The notes beneath the pieces are model-generated. The model searched no databases. It was given only the letters and a program-made list of their open reading frames with translations, and was not told the DNA's origin. The position numbers were made by a program, and so were the translations under genes. Below are positions 42,866 to 52,720 of a stretch of DNA of 64,000 nt, piece by piece (positions within the stretch are counted from its first letter, which is position 1; every line of letters starts with the position of its first letter). Source of the DNA: Mucilaginibacter agri (GTDB lineage Bacteria > Bacteroidota > Bacteroidia > Sphingobacteriales > Sphingobacteriaceae); contig NZ_WWEO01000035.1 in NCBI RefSeq assembly GCF_009928685.1, positions 1 through 64,000 of the forward strand, in the 5' to 3' direction.

Positions 42866-44824
42866 ATGAAACGAAGTTTATTATTACTCGCGGCAGTTTT
42901 AGGTTTTACATCGGTGCATAGCCAGTCTGCAAAAACCTATGTAATTAAAGCGGATAGCATTAAGGCGCATGTGAAATCTACCATGTACGGTATCTTTTTC
43001 GAAGATATTAATATGGCTGCCGACGGTGGCGTATATGCTGAGTTGGTTAAAAACCGTTCGTTTGAATTTATACCCAATTTAATGGGCTGGACCGAATTGA
43101 ATAAAAGCGGAGAGGGAAACGTTGAAGTAATTAACAGGGCTAAAGAACGGCCGGAAAACCCGCATTTTATTACCGTTAATGTTAAGTCGGGCCAGTATGG
43201 ATTGGCTAATGAGGGTTTTCGCGGCATGGGTATTAAGAAGGGCGAAACCTACAGCTTTTCTGTATTGGCAAGGCAGCATACGGGTAGTAAGGCAACACTT
43301 GCGGTTGAGCTGAAAAATGCGAAAGGCGTAGTAATTGGTCGCGGTGAATTAAAACCCGATGCTACTGATTGGAAAAGATATAGCGTAAAATTTACGGCAG
43401 CCGCAACGGAAGAGAAAGGCAGTCTTACGCTGTGGGCAAAAAACACAGGTGCAATTGATTTGGATATGGTATCGCTTTTTCCAGAGCATACCTGGAAGAA
43501 TCGTCCGGGTGGCTTAAGAGCAGACCTGGTTCAGAAATTAGCTGACTTGAAACCGGGTTTTCTGCGTTTTCCGGGTGGTTGTATTGTTGAGGGGCGCGAA
43601 CTGGCTAATCGCTACCAGTGGAAAAAATCGATAGGAGATATCGACAAGCGCGAAAATATCATCAATAGGTGGAACATGGAGTTTAAACATCGCCTAACTA
43701 CCGACTATTATCAAACGTTCGGACTTGGTTTTATGGAATATTTCCTAACTGCCGAAGATATTGGCGCGGAACCACTTCCGATTTTAAATTGCGGCATGGC
43801 TTGCCAGTTTAACACCGGCCAGCTGGCTCCAATGGACGAATTGGATCCCTATTTACAAGACGCACTGGATTTGATAGAGTTTGCCAATGGTTCTTCTGAT
43901 ACAAAATGGGGTAAACTGCGCATTAGCCTTGGTCACGCAAAGCCATTTAATCTGAAGTTGATGGGGGTTGGTAATGAGCAATGGGGCGAGCAATATATAG
44001 AACGCTGGAAGGTGTTCGAAAAGGCCATCAAAGCGAAATATCCTTACATGAAATTGGTGTCGAGTGTTGGGCCTGACCCGGATGGGGAGAAATTTACTTT
44101 TCTGAATACAACGTTCAGAGGCTTGAATGCAGATATTTTAGACGAACATTATTACCGTTCGCCGCAATGGTTTCTGGATAATGTAAAGCGTTATGACAAC
44201 TACGATCGCAAAGGGCCTAAAATTTTTGCTGGTGAGTATGCTGCGCAAAGTGTAGCTATTGCCAGCCCGGATAATAAGAATAACTGGCAGTGCGCTATGT
44301 CTGAAGCTGCGTTTATGACTGGTTTAGAGCGTAATGCCGATGTGGTGAACATGGCATCGTACGCACCATTATTTGCCCATGTGGATGGCTGGCAGTGGAC
44401 GCCAGATTTAATCTGGTTTAATAATCTGGGCTCTTATGCCACACCAAATTATTATGTGCAACAACTATACTCATTAAACAAAGGGACCGATGTGGTGCCG
44501 CTTACCTTAAATCAGGCTGCGGTTACCGGGCAGGATGGTGCATTTGCATCCGCAGTGCTTGATGCGAACACTAACGAACTGGTGATTAAATTTATTAACA
44601 CCGCTAAGGCTGCGGCTTCGGTAAACTTTGTGGTTAAAGGCAAGAAGATAAATAGTGCGGGTACAATAACTACACTTCAGAATGGTGACCTTGCAGCCGT
44701 AAACTCTTTTAGCAATATGAACGCGGTAAGCCCCAAAAAGCAAGGTATTGCTGTAGTGAGTAATAATATTAAAACGGTTTTAAAGCCCTATTCATTCAAT
44801 GTGATTCGTGTTAAAATGAATTAA
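42866..44824 (+). CDS. GH51 alpha-L-arabinofuranosidase with N-terminal carbohydrate-binding-like domain
   Basis: A 652-residue secreted enzyme of the larger GH51 group. A beta-sandwich (CBM4_9-like) insert precedes the barrel (residues about 70-200, with KKGETYSFSVLARQHTG and TDWKRYSVKFTAAAT). The barrel contains GFLRFPGGCIVEG, acid/base E371 in GVGNEQWGEQY and nucleophile E457 in IFAGEYAAQS. The C-terminal alpha-L-arabinofuranosidase domain ends in YSFNVIRVKMN. It is distinct from the smaller GH51 upstream, so the two probably differ in substrate (oligomer versus polymer or linkage). Confidence 0.95.
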   Translation: MKRSLLLLAAVLGFTSVHSQSAKTYVIKADSIKAHVKSTMYGIFFEDINMAADGGVYAELVKNRSFEFIPNLMGWTELNKSGEGNVEVINRAKERPENPHFITVNVKSGQYGLANEGFRGMGIKKGETYSFSVLARQHTGSKATLAVELKNAKGVVIGRGELKPDATDWKRYSVKFTAAATEEKGSLTLWAKNTGAIDLDMVSLFPEHTWKNRPGGLRADLVQKLADLKPGFLRFPGGCIVEGRELANRYQWKKSIGDIDKRENIINRWNMEFKHRLTTDYYQTFGLGFMEYFLTAEDIGAEPLPILNCGMACQFNTGQLAPMDELDPYLQDALDLIEFANGSSDTKWGKLRISLGHAKPFNLKLMGVGNEQWGEQYIERWKVFEKAIKAKYPYMKLVSSVGPDPDGEKFTFLNTTFRGLNADILDEHYYRSPQWFLDNVKRYDNYDRKGPKIFAGEYAAQSVAIASPDNKNNWQCAMSEAAFMTGLERNADVVNMASYAPLFAHVDGWQWTPDLIWFNNLGSYATPNYYVQQLYSLNKGTDVVPLTLNQAAVTGQDGAFASAVLDANTNELVIKFINTAKAAASVNFVVKGKKINSAGTITTLQNGDLAAVNSFSNMNAVSPKKQGIAVVSNNIKTVLKPYSFNVIRVKMN

Positions 44825-44830
44825 GAAAAA

Positions 44831-45856
44831 ATGAATAATTTCAAGCGCATTGTTCTGTTTTTAATAGTTTCTGTCGCCGCATTGCATTCACGCGGGCAGG
44901 AGTTAAAGACAGATATTTCTGTGCACGATCCGGTGATGATACGGCAAGACAGTATTTATTACCTTTTTTGTACAGGTTTTGGTATTGACGAATGGTCATC
45001 TACAGACAGGGTGCATTGGAAGCAGGAAAAGCCTGTGTTTACAACAGCGCCGCAATGGGCGGTAGATGCAGTCCCCGGATTCAAAAACCATATATGGGCG
45101 CCAGACATTTCTTATTATAATGGGCAATATTACCTGTTTTATGCCGTATCAGCTTTCGGAAAAAACACTTCCTGTATTGGGCTTGCCACCAACAAAACCT
45201 TGAATCCGGACAGTAAAGATTATCAATGGGTTGATCATGGTAAAATTATACAGTCGCATCCGGGTACGGATAATTGGAATGCTATAGATCCAAATTTGAT
45301 AGTTGATAAAAACGGCACGCCTTACCTGGCATTCGGCTCGTTTTGGGATGGGTTGAAACTGGTTAAGCTTACTAAGGATCGTCTTGCGGTCGCTCAGTCG
45401 CTTACAGATCTTCCCACTATTGCCAGCAGAAAGAAAGATCCAAAAGCTAGTATGCCTGCCGTTGATAATAACCCGCCCGATGCAGGCGGAAATGCCATAG
45501 AAGCACCATTTATCTTTCGTAAAGGAAAGTATTTTTACCTTTTTGCATCGATAGACTACTGTTGCAAAGGGCCGCAAAGTACTTATAAAATGATTGTTGG
45601 CCGATCGAAGAAATTAGCCGGCCCTTATCTGGATAGCAAAGGAGTTGAAATGCGTTACGGAGGCGGCGATATCTTGCTGGCCGGCGACGAGCATTGGTAC
45701 GGGGTAGGACACAACGCGGTGTGCGATTTTGACGGTAAAGATTACCTCGTTTTTCACGGATACGACGCGGCCGATCGTGGTGTATCGAAACTTCGCATCG
45801 AACAATTAAGCTGGCAGGATAACTGGCCGCTTGTAAAAACTATTTCATCAAAATAA
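44831..45856 (+). CDS. GH43 arabinan endo-1,5-alpha-L-arabinosidase
   Basis: A 341-residue secreted five-bladed propeller. The triad is D33 in VHDPVM, D153 in AIDPNL and E224 in IEAPFIF. The blocks NHIWAPDISYYNGQYYLFYAVS, FGSFWDGLKLVKL and YYLFASIDYCCKG match endo-arabinanases (GH43_5-like), which cut alpha-1,5-arabinan chains. It is seven bases after the second GH51, so the enzymes are co-expressed. Output oligosaccharides would be finished by the GH51 and GH43 partners. Confidence 0.92.
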   Translation: MNNFKRIVLFLIVSVAALHSRGQELKTDISVHDPVMIRQDSIYYLFCTGFGIDEWSSTDRVHWKQEKPVFTTAPQWAVDAVPGFKNHIWAPDISYYNGQYYLFYAVSAFGKNTSCIGLATNKTLNPDSKDYQWVDHGKIIQSHPGTDNWNAIDPNLIVDKNGTPYLAFGSFWDGLKLVKLTKDRLAVAQSLTDLPTIASRKKDPKASMPAVDNNPPDAGGNAIEAPFIFRKGKYFYLFASIDYCCKGPQSTYKMIVGRSKKLAGPYLDSKGVEMRYGGGDILLAGDEHWYGVGHNAVCDFDGKDYLVFHGYDAADRGVSKLRIEQLSWQDNWPLVKTISSK

Positions 45857-45860
45857 GACT

Positions 45861-46850
45861 ATGAATTTAAGAGGATTAATATTGATATTTCTGCTCGTGT
45901 TTACCGGCAGCTTCATTTATGCCCAAAGTGGTGATACGGTGATTCATGCCGATGGTAACCCCATTATCAGACATAAATTTACTGCCGATCCCGCTGCGAT
46001 GGTTTATAAAGGACAGGTTTATTTATACACAGGACACGATGAGGCGCCCATCGGTAGAAATGCTTACGTGATGCACAATTGGACCTGCTTTTCATCGTCA
46101 GACATGGTGAACTGGACGGAGCATCAATCTCCCTTAAATGTAAAAGATTTTGCCTGGGCCAAGGCTGATGCCTGGGCATCGCAGGTGATTGAACGAAATG
46201 GTAAATTTTATTGGTACGTGGCTGTTGAACATGGAACCATACCGGGTAAAGCGATTGGCGTTGCTGTATCCGACAGTCCGTTGGGGCCGTTTAAAGATGC
46301 CCGTGGCTCTGCTTTAGTCACCAATGATATGACAAAGGCCGTTGCACATAGCTGGGATGATATTGACCCGACTGTAATTATTGACGACGATGGGCAAGCC
46401 TACCTGTTTTGGGGGAACGGTATTTGTTATTATGCCAAGCTGAAATCAAATATGACCGAACTTGACGGCCCGATTCAAACCATTAAACTGCCGCATTATA
46501 CAGAAGCGCCCTGGATTCATAAACGTAATGGTTGGTACTACTTGTCGTACGCTTATGAATTTCCCGAAAAAATAGCTTACGCTATGAGTCGCAGCGTAAA
46601 CGGGCCCTGGGAGTATAAAGGGATTATTAACGAATTGGCCGGAAATTCAAATACCAACCATCAGGCTATCATTGATTTCAAGGGAAAATCTTACTTCATC
46701 TATCATAACGGAGCCCTGGCGGCAGATGCCGGTAGTTTTCACCGCTCGGTATGCATCGATTATCTCTACTACAATAAAGATGGTACTATTAAGCGAGTAA
46801 TCATGACCTCGGAAGGTGTTAAAAATGCCGATAACCCTTCGAAGAAATAA
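45861..46850 (+). CDS. GH43 arabinofuranosidase/xylosidase-type
   Basis: A 329-residue secreted enzyme. The triad is D43 in TADPAAM, D169 in DDIDPTV and E215 in TEAPWI. Other features are VMHNWTCFSSSDMVNWTEH, WAKADAWASQVIERNGKFYWYVAVEHG, and the C-terminal FHRSVCIDYLYYNKDG block. Similar GH43 members act on alpha-L-arabinofuranosyl or beta-xylosyl ends; given the operon, arabinofuranose is likely. It is the last gene of the + operon and converges with the AraR-like gene 7 bases away. Confidence 0.88.
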   Translation: MNLRGLILIFLLVFTGSFIYAQSGDTVIHADGNPIIRHKFTADPAAMVYKGQVYLYTGHDEAPIGRNAYVMHNWTCFSSSDMVNWTEHQSPLNVKDFAWAKADAWASQVIERNGKFYWYVAVEHGTIPGKAIGVAVSDSPLGPFKDARGSALVTNDMTKAVAHSWDDIDPTVIIDDDGQAYLFWGNGICYYAKLKSNMTELDGPIQTIKLPHYTEAPWIHKRNGWYYLSYAYEFPEKIAYAMSRSVNGPWEYKGIINELAGNSNTNHQAIIDFKGKSYFIYHNGALAADAGSFHRSVCIDYLYYNKDGTIKRVIMTSEGVKNADNPSKK

Positions 46851-46857
46851 AAAAACG

Positions 46858-47568
46858 CTATTGGCTTATCAGATTAGTAGGATTAGGGATAAAGTTGAGG
46901 AACGACTGAAAGTTAGCATAGTACTTTTGCATGTTAAGGTGATAGTAATACGCCCCCCGCTTTGAGCTCGACTTATCTTTTTCTACCTGCTTTATTAACA
47001 AGCCGGTTGCCAATACCCTTTTGCTAAAATTTCTTTTATCGATAGTGGTGTTGTAAACACTCTCATACAGGATCTGTAATTGCGGTAGTGTAAACCTTTT
47101 GGGCAAAAGCTCAAATAATATAGGATGGAGAGCCGCTTTATAACGGATGCTGCGCTGGGCCATCTCAACCATTTCCTGCTGATCGAATATGAGTTTGGGC
47201 ATGCGTTTTACCGAAAACCATTCGGGATGATAATCATTGTTAAGCTGCTGCTCGTATTTGTGGATATCAATTAGCGCAAAATAAGCTGTAGAAATGGTCC
47301 TTTCCATCGGATCCCTGCTCGGGTCGCCAAAGGTGTGCATCTGTTCCAGATAAACACCGTCAAGGCCGGTAAGCTGTTTAAGGATCCGCGTAGAAGCCTG
47401 TTCGAGGCTTTCGTTCGGTTTAACAAACCCTCCCATTAAACTCCATTTGCCTTTCTCTGGCTCAAATCCCCGCTGTATCAACAAGATTTTCAATGTTTCG
47501 CCGTCAAATCCAAAAACTATACAATCTACAGCCTGCACAAAACGACTTTCATTGGCGTATCTGATCAT
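46858..47568 (-). CDS. araR: Nudix-type transcriptional regulator, AraR-like
   Basis: A 236-residue protein of the NrtR/AraR group: an N-terminal Nudix fold (residues about 10-140) and a C-terminal winged helix (SVYNTTIDKRNFSKRVLATGLL). The Nudix box GFVKPNE begins at G47, but the catalytic REUxEE reads R61-I-L-K-Q-L, so hydrolase activity is probably lost and the domain binds a ligand. BtAraR of Bacteroides thetaiotaomicron is a Nudix-family arabinose regulator of this kind. The gene lies between arabinose operons, with a 43-bp inverted repeat in its upstream region and a GTGTT/AACAC palindrome at araB as possible targets. Confidence 0.9.
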   Translation of the reverse strand: MIRYANESRFVQAVDCIVFGFDGETLKILLIQRGFEPEKGKWSLMGGFVKPNESLEQASTRILKQLTGLDGVYLEQMHTFGDPSRDPMERTISTAYFALIDIHKYEQQLNNDYHPEWFSVKRMPKLIFDQQEMVEMAQRSIRYKAALHPILFELLPKRFTLPQLQILYESVYNTTIDKRNFSKRVLATGLLIKQVEKDKSSSKRGAYYYHLNMQKYYANFQSFLNFIPNPTNLISQ

Positions 47569-47966
47569 TTACTATTCTTTTGATTAAAAATTTTGATTGA
47601 TAGGTTAAGTAATCGTGTTCAATATACTTCTTCCGCTTCAAAGATAAAAGACCAAAGTTATTTGTGATCTATTTAAGTGTAAAATTTACATAATAAGTCC
47701 CGATGTAAGCCAATAATACGCGTTGATTACAATAAATGTTGGCAACAAAGATGCTTTTTTATTCAAAGTGAGCTTTTTTTCGCTTCTTTTTGCTCCTTTT
47801 CGCAAGCCATGAAAGCTCGATTAAGCTATTATATTGATAATAATTGTATAAATGGAACTTTTAAAAGTTGGAAATTTTATTTTTGTAATATTTGATTTTG
47901 GGCGAAATTTGGACTTTTTTGGCCTTTTTATAGCTATTTGGCTAGGTGGCCTAAAATTAGTTTTCA

Positions 47967-48009
47967 GTATATAAAACACTAAAAAAATATTTTTTAGTGT
48001 TTTATATAC
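47967..48009. promoter_or_regulatory. 43-bp inverted repeat, candidate AraR-type operator
   Basis: 20-bp perfect arms starting GTATATAAAACACT, A-tract, a 3-bp ATA centre, then the mirror T-tract and AGTGTTTTATATAC. It ends 17 bases before the -7 box of the second susC, so it covers roughly -75 to -32. Most likely a regulator binding site; as RNA it would form a long AT-rich hairpin, but it lies upstream of the predicted start. Confidence 0.6.
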
Positions 48010-48026
48010 AATTATAAATTTCTTTT

Positions 48027-48034
48027 TATATTTG
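48027..48034 (+). promoter_or_regulatory. Perfect -7 box (TAnnTTTG) for the second susC operon
   Basis: TATATTTG matches the Bacteroidota -7 consensus exactly. Transcription would begin near 48041, leaving a leader of about 35 bases before the susC ATG. The -33 position falls in the right arm of the inverted repeat. Confidence 0.6.
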
Positions 48035-48075
48035 ATTTACATACCAATTATAGTAAACCAGTTAAACCGAATTTC

Positions 48076-51054
48076 ATGAAAAAACTTAGACTCAATCTAT
48101 GCTGTGGTTTGGCGTCTTTATGGTTAATTTTGTTGATTTCGCCAATGAGCTTATTTGCTCAAAATGCTGAAATTAAAATAAAAGTAGCCGTTAAAGAAGC
48201 AGACGGGCAGCCTTTACCCGGTGTCTCCGTAAAAATCAAAGGAACTAATCAGGGTACACAAACTGACCTGGAGGGAAAGTTTTCTTTAAATGCGTCCCCT
48301 AGCGCAACACTTGTTTTCTCTATTGTAGGCTTCGTTACAAAAGAAGAGCCGATAGGGAATAAAGTATCAATAAGTGTAATAATGACACCTAATAATGCAT
48401 CGCTTAGTGAGGTAGTTGTTATTGGATACGGTGCTCAACGAAAAGCCGATGTGACTAGTGCTGTATCAACTGTAAAATCGGAAAATTTTGTTACGGGTCC
48501 TGTTACAGATGCGGGAACATTGCTTAAAGGTAAAGTTGCCGGTTTAAGTATATCAAACCCATCTGGAGACCCTAACGCACAATCTCAAATCTTACTTCGG
48601 GGAACGAATACCATTAATGGTGCCAATACTGGTGTTTTAGTAATTATTGACGGTGTTCCAGGCGATCTTTTGACCGTAGCGCCAGAAGATATAGCAGAAA
48701 TGTCTGTCCTGAAAGATGGATCGTCTGCGGCTATATACGGTGTGCGTGGGTCTAATGGTGTTATCATTATTACCACCAAACGCGCAAAGGGTGATAAAAT
48801 AAACCGCATTGACTATAGCGGAAGCGAGAGTGTTTCTCAGTTAACCAGAACCCCGAAACTATTAACAGCCGATGATTATCGCGCTCAGATTGCTGCTGGC
48901 TTAAGAGATCCGAGCTATGATAAAGGTAGCTCGACAGATTGGATAAAAGCCATCAGTAAGGATTTTCCGGTATCAAGCGTTCATAACTTAAGCTTCACCG
49001 GTGGTAATGACCAAACCAATTACCTGGCATCTGCCAATTACAGATTCCTGAATGGTATTTTTCAGCAATCAAACCACGGGCAGTTTACAGGTAGGGTAGA
49101 TATCAACCATACTACGCTTGGCGGAAAGTTAAAATTTAACTTAGGAATACTTCAAACAAATTTTAACGATATCCCATTTGCGCCTTATGATTACAGACAG
49201 GCATTAATAATGAACCCTACAGCCCCGGTGAAAATGCCAGATGGCAGCTATTACCAGGAGCCAACTAATTTTCAATATCAAAACCCGGTGTCGGATTTGT
49301 ATAATACAGATCAGCCGCAAACGTCTTTCAGAAGTAAGTATAACGCTACGGTTACCTTATTGCCTGTTAGTGGCTTGCGCATAGCTGCAACCGGATCGTA
49401 TACCAAAAGCGGTTATCAAAACCTCTACTATGCCAACTCGCAAAATATATCTACCCTAAGAGATAACCAAAATGGGGTTGCCAATATTTCTACCGGACAA
49501 ACTGTAGAGCGCTTTCTAAATATCTCTGCAGAATATTCAAAAGCCTTTGGCGATCATCGGTTCACCGTTCTTGGTGGGTATGAATACCAGGATTATGATT
49601 ATTTTAATTCGGGTATTACTAACCACAATTTTCCTACAGATCAATTTGGTTACAATCAAATCCAACTAGGAACCGCGCAAAAAGACGGTCAGGATTTTAT
49701 AATTAGCGGCCGCACACAAACTAACCTCATCAGTTATTTTGCCCGGGGCACTTATAACTATAAAGAGAAATACCTGTTATTGGCCAGCTTACGTATTGAT
49801 GGTGCCAGTCAACTATACGGCGCCAGCGAGCCATATGGTAAATTCCCATCTGTACAAGCAGGTTGGCGCATCACCAAGGAGTCATTTATGCAAAATCAGC
49901 ATATTTTTGACGACCTGAAGTTACGCGCAGGCTACGGTGTAACCGGTAATCAGCCTGCAGCCGGATTTCTTGCGGTAGGCCTGCTGGGCTACGGCAATTA
50001 CATTCTGTATAACGGACAGTGGATTCAAACTTTGTCGCCAAGCCAAAACGCTAACCCAAGCCTGAGATGGGAAGAAAAGCACGAAACAGATATTGGTTTA
50101 GATTATAGCATTTTAAAAGGTTTTATTACGGGTAGTGTTGATTACTACGACAGAAAGATTAAAGGTCTGTTGTATAGCTACAATGTACCAAGCCCACCAA
50201 ATCTTTACCCGACAACAATGGCCAATGTAGGTACCATGGAGAATAAGGGTGTTGAGGTAACATTGAACATTACACCAATAAAAAACAAGAATTTTAACTG
50301 GACCAGTACGTTTACCTTCTCTACCAATACCAACAAGCTGGTTAGCCTTTCTAACGATCTATACCAGGCAACTGTGCCTTATTTTACAACTGGATACACC
50401 GGCGATCCTATTCAAACCTTCACCAGTATTGTTCAGGTTGGGCATAACATCGGAGATTTTTACGGTTACAAAGTTACCGGCGTTTCGAAGGATGGTTATT
50501 GGATTTACCAGGAGCCAGACGGCACAAGTGTTCCTTACGATAAATTCGGTCACTCATTTAACGATAAGCAGATTATCGGAAATGGCTTGCCAAAATACTA
50601 CGGTGGATGGAACAATAGTATTGCCTATAAAAACTGGGACTTCAGCGTAACTATGAGAGGCGCCTTTGACTACCAGGTGATCAACTTTCAAAGAATGTAT
50701 TACGAGAACCCGGGTATTATTAATTACAACAGGCTGAAATCTGCTTACGATCCGGTTTTTGGTACTGCCGTACTTAATAAAAATGTTCCGCTGGAATACA
50801 ATAGCTATTATGTAGAGAACGGCGATTTCTGGAAAGTTGACAACATTAATTTAGGTTATACCTTCAGAAATTTAAAGGCAAAATACATCCACAATCCAAG
50901 AGTTGCTTTTTCAATGCTCAACGCATTCGTCATTACCGGCTATAAAGGGATAGACCCGGAGGTTGATCGTAGCGGCTTAGCACCAGGTATTGATCAACGT
51001 GATACTTACCCTACTCTACGAACCTACACGATTAGTTTATCTGCAAGTTTTTAA
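48076..51054 (+). CDS. SusC-family TonB-dependent transporter (second pair)
   Basis: A 992-residue outer-membrane importer. Signal peptide ends near MSLFAQN, CarboxypepD_reg domain (VAVKEADGQPLPGVSVKIKG), SusC signature VVIGYGAQRKADVTSAVSTV, plug (DGVPGDLLTVAPEDIAEMSVLKDGSSAAIYGVRGSNG) and a long barrel ending SLSASF. It has no anti-sigma interaction domain, and no HTCS or ECF gene is adjacent; control is more likely through the inverted repeat and AraR-like protein. The partner SusD follows at once. Given GH127 and GH146 downstream, the ligand is probably an arabinofuranose-rich oligosaccharide. Confidence 0.95.
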   Translation: MKKLRLNLCCGLASLWLILLISPMSLFAQNAEIKIKVAVKEADGQPLPGVSVKIKGTNQGTQTDLEGKFSLNASPSATLVFSIVGFVTKEEPIGNKVSISVIMTPNNASLSEVVVIGYGAQRKADVTSAVSTVKSENFVTGPVTDAGTLLKGKVAGLSISNPSGDPNAQSQILLRGTNTINGANTGVLVIIDGVPGDLLTVAPEDIAEMSVLKDGSSAAIYGVRGSNGVIIITTKRAKGDKINRIDYSGSESVSQLTRTPKLLTADDYRAQIAAGLRDPSYDKGSSTDWIKAISKDFPVSSVHNLSFTGGNDQTNYLASANYRFLNGIFQQSNHGQFTGRVDINHTTLGGKLKFNLGILQTNFNDIPFAPYDYRQALIMNPTAPVKMPDGSYYQEPTNFQYQNPVSDLYNTDQPQTSFRSKYNATVTLLPVSGLRIAATGSYTKSGYQNLYYANSQNISTLRDNQNGVANISTGQTVERFLNISAEYSKAFGDHRFTVLGGYEYQDYDYFNSGITNHNFPTDQFGYNQIQLGTAQKDGQDFIISGRTQTNLISYFARGTYNYKEKYLLLASLRIDGASQLYGASEPYGKFPSVQAGWRITKESFMQNQHIFDDLKLRAGYGVTGNQPAAGFLAVGLLGYGNYILYNGQWIQTLSPSQNANPSLRWEEKHETDIGLDYSILKGFITGSVDYYDRKIKGLLYSYNVPSPPNLYPTTMANVGTMENKGVEVTLNITPIKNKNFNWTSTFTFSTNTNKLVSLSNDLYQATVPYFTTGYTGDPIQTFTSIVQVGHNIGDFYGYKVTGVSKDGYWIYQEPDGTSVPYDKFGHSFNDKQIIGNGLPKYYGGWNNSIAYKNWDFSVTMRGAFDYQVINFQRMYYENPGIINYNRLKSAYDPVFGTAVLNKNVPLEYNSYYVENGDFWKVDNINLGYTFRNLKAKYIHNPRVAFSMLNAFVITGYKGIDPEVDRSGLAPGIDQRDTYPTLRTYTISLSASF

Positions 51055-51075
51055 GGATTGAAAAAAGAGATTAAC

Positions 51076-52701
51076 ATGAAAAAGAGATATTTACTATGTT
51101 TTGGAATACTCGCCTTAATGCTGGCCTATTCCTGTACAAAACTCAACGATAATGATTACGCAACCATTGTCTCGAGTCAGTTTAGCCCTACCAGTAAAGA
51201 TGTGGCGGCGTTAGTAGGCGTACCCTACACCAATTGGCGTACCCTCGAATTGGGACGAAGCGCTAATGCGGTATGGAGAACTAACGAGATATCGGCTGAT
51301 GAAACCGTTATACCAGCCCGGCCAAACGGATGGGTAGATGGTGGGATATACAGACGCGTACATGAACACAAATGGACTGCCGACGAAGATAATAGTTACC
51401 AGATCTGGACCAACGCCTATGCCGGTATTACCAACTGTAACCGTTTGCTTTATCAGTTAGATAATAACCTTATCCCTGTTACTTCGGGTAAAGATCAGCT
51501 GGAGGCCGAGTTAAAAGTTTTAAGGGCTTCATTTTACTATGCGCTTTGCGATTTCTTCGGAAATGTGCCGATCATCACCAAATTTGATGTAGAGGCCGGT
51601 TACTTGCCTCCGCAAAATACCCGTAAGGAAGTATACACTTTTATAGTATCCGAACTTACCGCAAACGTGCCCTTACTAAGTAAGCTTAATGATGGTACAA
51701 CCTATGGCCGCTTTAACCAATGGGCTGGTTATGCGCTTTTGGCAAAAGTTTATCTGAATGCTGAAGTATATACAGGCACTGCCGATTGGGCTGATTGTAT
51801 TAAGGCATGCGACCAGGTAATTAACTCCGGCTTGTATGGCTTAGAAGCGGTTCAATCAACTGTCTTTTCAACCAACAATGCGGGGTCAAAAGAAATTGTG
51901 TTCGCTATTCCATTTGACAATGTGTACACCTCTGACGGTTCTACCGCGTGGACTTTACACATGGAAACATTGCAGCCAGAAAATCAGGCAACCTATAATT
52001 TCCAGAACTCGCCTTGGGGTGGTATTTGTGCGCTTCCGCAATTTATCAACACCTTCGACCCGGACGATGCCCGTTTAAAGGCTAACTGGGTGCAAGGACA
52101 GCAATACACCGCTTCGGGTGCTGTTTTATTGGGAACTATGGATAAATATAACGGCAAGCCGCTCGCCTACATCAATGAGTTGCCTGGTGTAGATTCGAGC
52201 CAGGAAGTACATGGCTATCGCCTGGGTAAATATGAAATTCAGGTTGGCGAATTGGTGGGGATGAGCAACGATTTTCCTTTGTTAAGATATGGGGACGTAT
52301 TAATGATGAAAGCAGAAGCTGCCCTAAGATCTGGCGATGCCGGAACTGCAGCAACACTGGTAACGCAGGTAAGGCAGCGCAGCTTTATGAATAACCCGGC
52401 AAAAGCAACCGTAACGGCGGCGCAGATACAGGGGCCTTCAGTTTATGATTATGGTTTAAGAAACCATTTGGCAACCACGCACGAGTCGGTTTCCGATATT
52501 CAGTACGGCAGGATGCTCGACGAATTAGGTTGGGAATTTGCGCAGGAAGGCCGGAGACGGCAGGATTTGATCAGGTTTGGGATTTTTACTAAAAAATCCT
52601 GGTTGTCACATTCGCCTAATGGTGATTACCGGACCTTGCTGCCAATTCCAACAAGTGCGCTTCACACTAACGGAAACTTGAAGCAAAACCCAGGGTATTA
52701 A
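51076..52701 (+). CDS. SusD/RagB-family lipoprotein (second pair)
   Basis: A 541-residue surface glycan-binding lipoprotein starting at ATG 51076. An in-frame TTG 51058 would add six residues and is less likely. Lipobox ALMLAYSC gives Cys20. SusD blocks are YAGITNCNRLLYQL, LEAELKVLRASFYYALCDFFGNVPII, the WAGYALLAKVYLNAEVY block, and LGWEFAQEGRRRQDLIRFG near the end. It pairs with the SusC encoded 21 bases upstream. A terminator-like hairpin follows its stop, before GH127. Confidence 0.95.
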   Translation: MKKRYLLCFGILALMLAYSCTKLNDNDYATIVSSQFSPTSKDVAALVGVPYTNWRTLELGRSANAVWRTNEISADETVIPARPNGWVDGGIYRRVHEHKWTADEDNSYQIWTNAYAGITNCNRLLYQLDNNLIPVTSGKDQLEAELKVLRASFYYALCDFFGNVPIITKFDVEAGYLPPQNTRKEVYTFIVSELTANVPLLSKLNDGTTYGRFNQWAGYALLAKVYLNAEVYTGTADWADCIKACDQVINSGLYGLEAVQSTVFSTNNAGSKEIVFAIPFDNVYTSDGSTAWTLHMETLQPENQATYNFQNSPWGGICALPQFINTFDPDDARLKANWVQGQQYTASGAVLLGTMDKYNGKPLAYINELPGVDSSQEVHGYRLGKYEIQVGELVGMSNDFPLLRYGDVLMMKAEAALRSGDAGTAATLVTQVRQRSFMNNPAKATVTAAQIQGPSVYDYGLRNHLATTHESVSDIQYGRMLDELGWEFAQEGRRRQDLIRFGIFTKKSWLSHSPNGDYRTLLPIPTSALHTNGNLKQNPGY

Positions 52702-52720
52702 TATCTTTAGTAAATTAAGG

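Larger units (their letters stand above)
47569..48075. other. Regulatory region between araR and second susC
   Basis: A 507-base gap, very AT-rich on its right side. It holds a 43-bp near-perfect inverted repeat (47967-48009) and a perfect TAnnTTTG box (48027-48034) for the susC operon. The left part is less structured and should contain the araR promoter. No ORF or RNA gene was seen. Confidence 0.6.
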
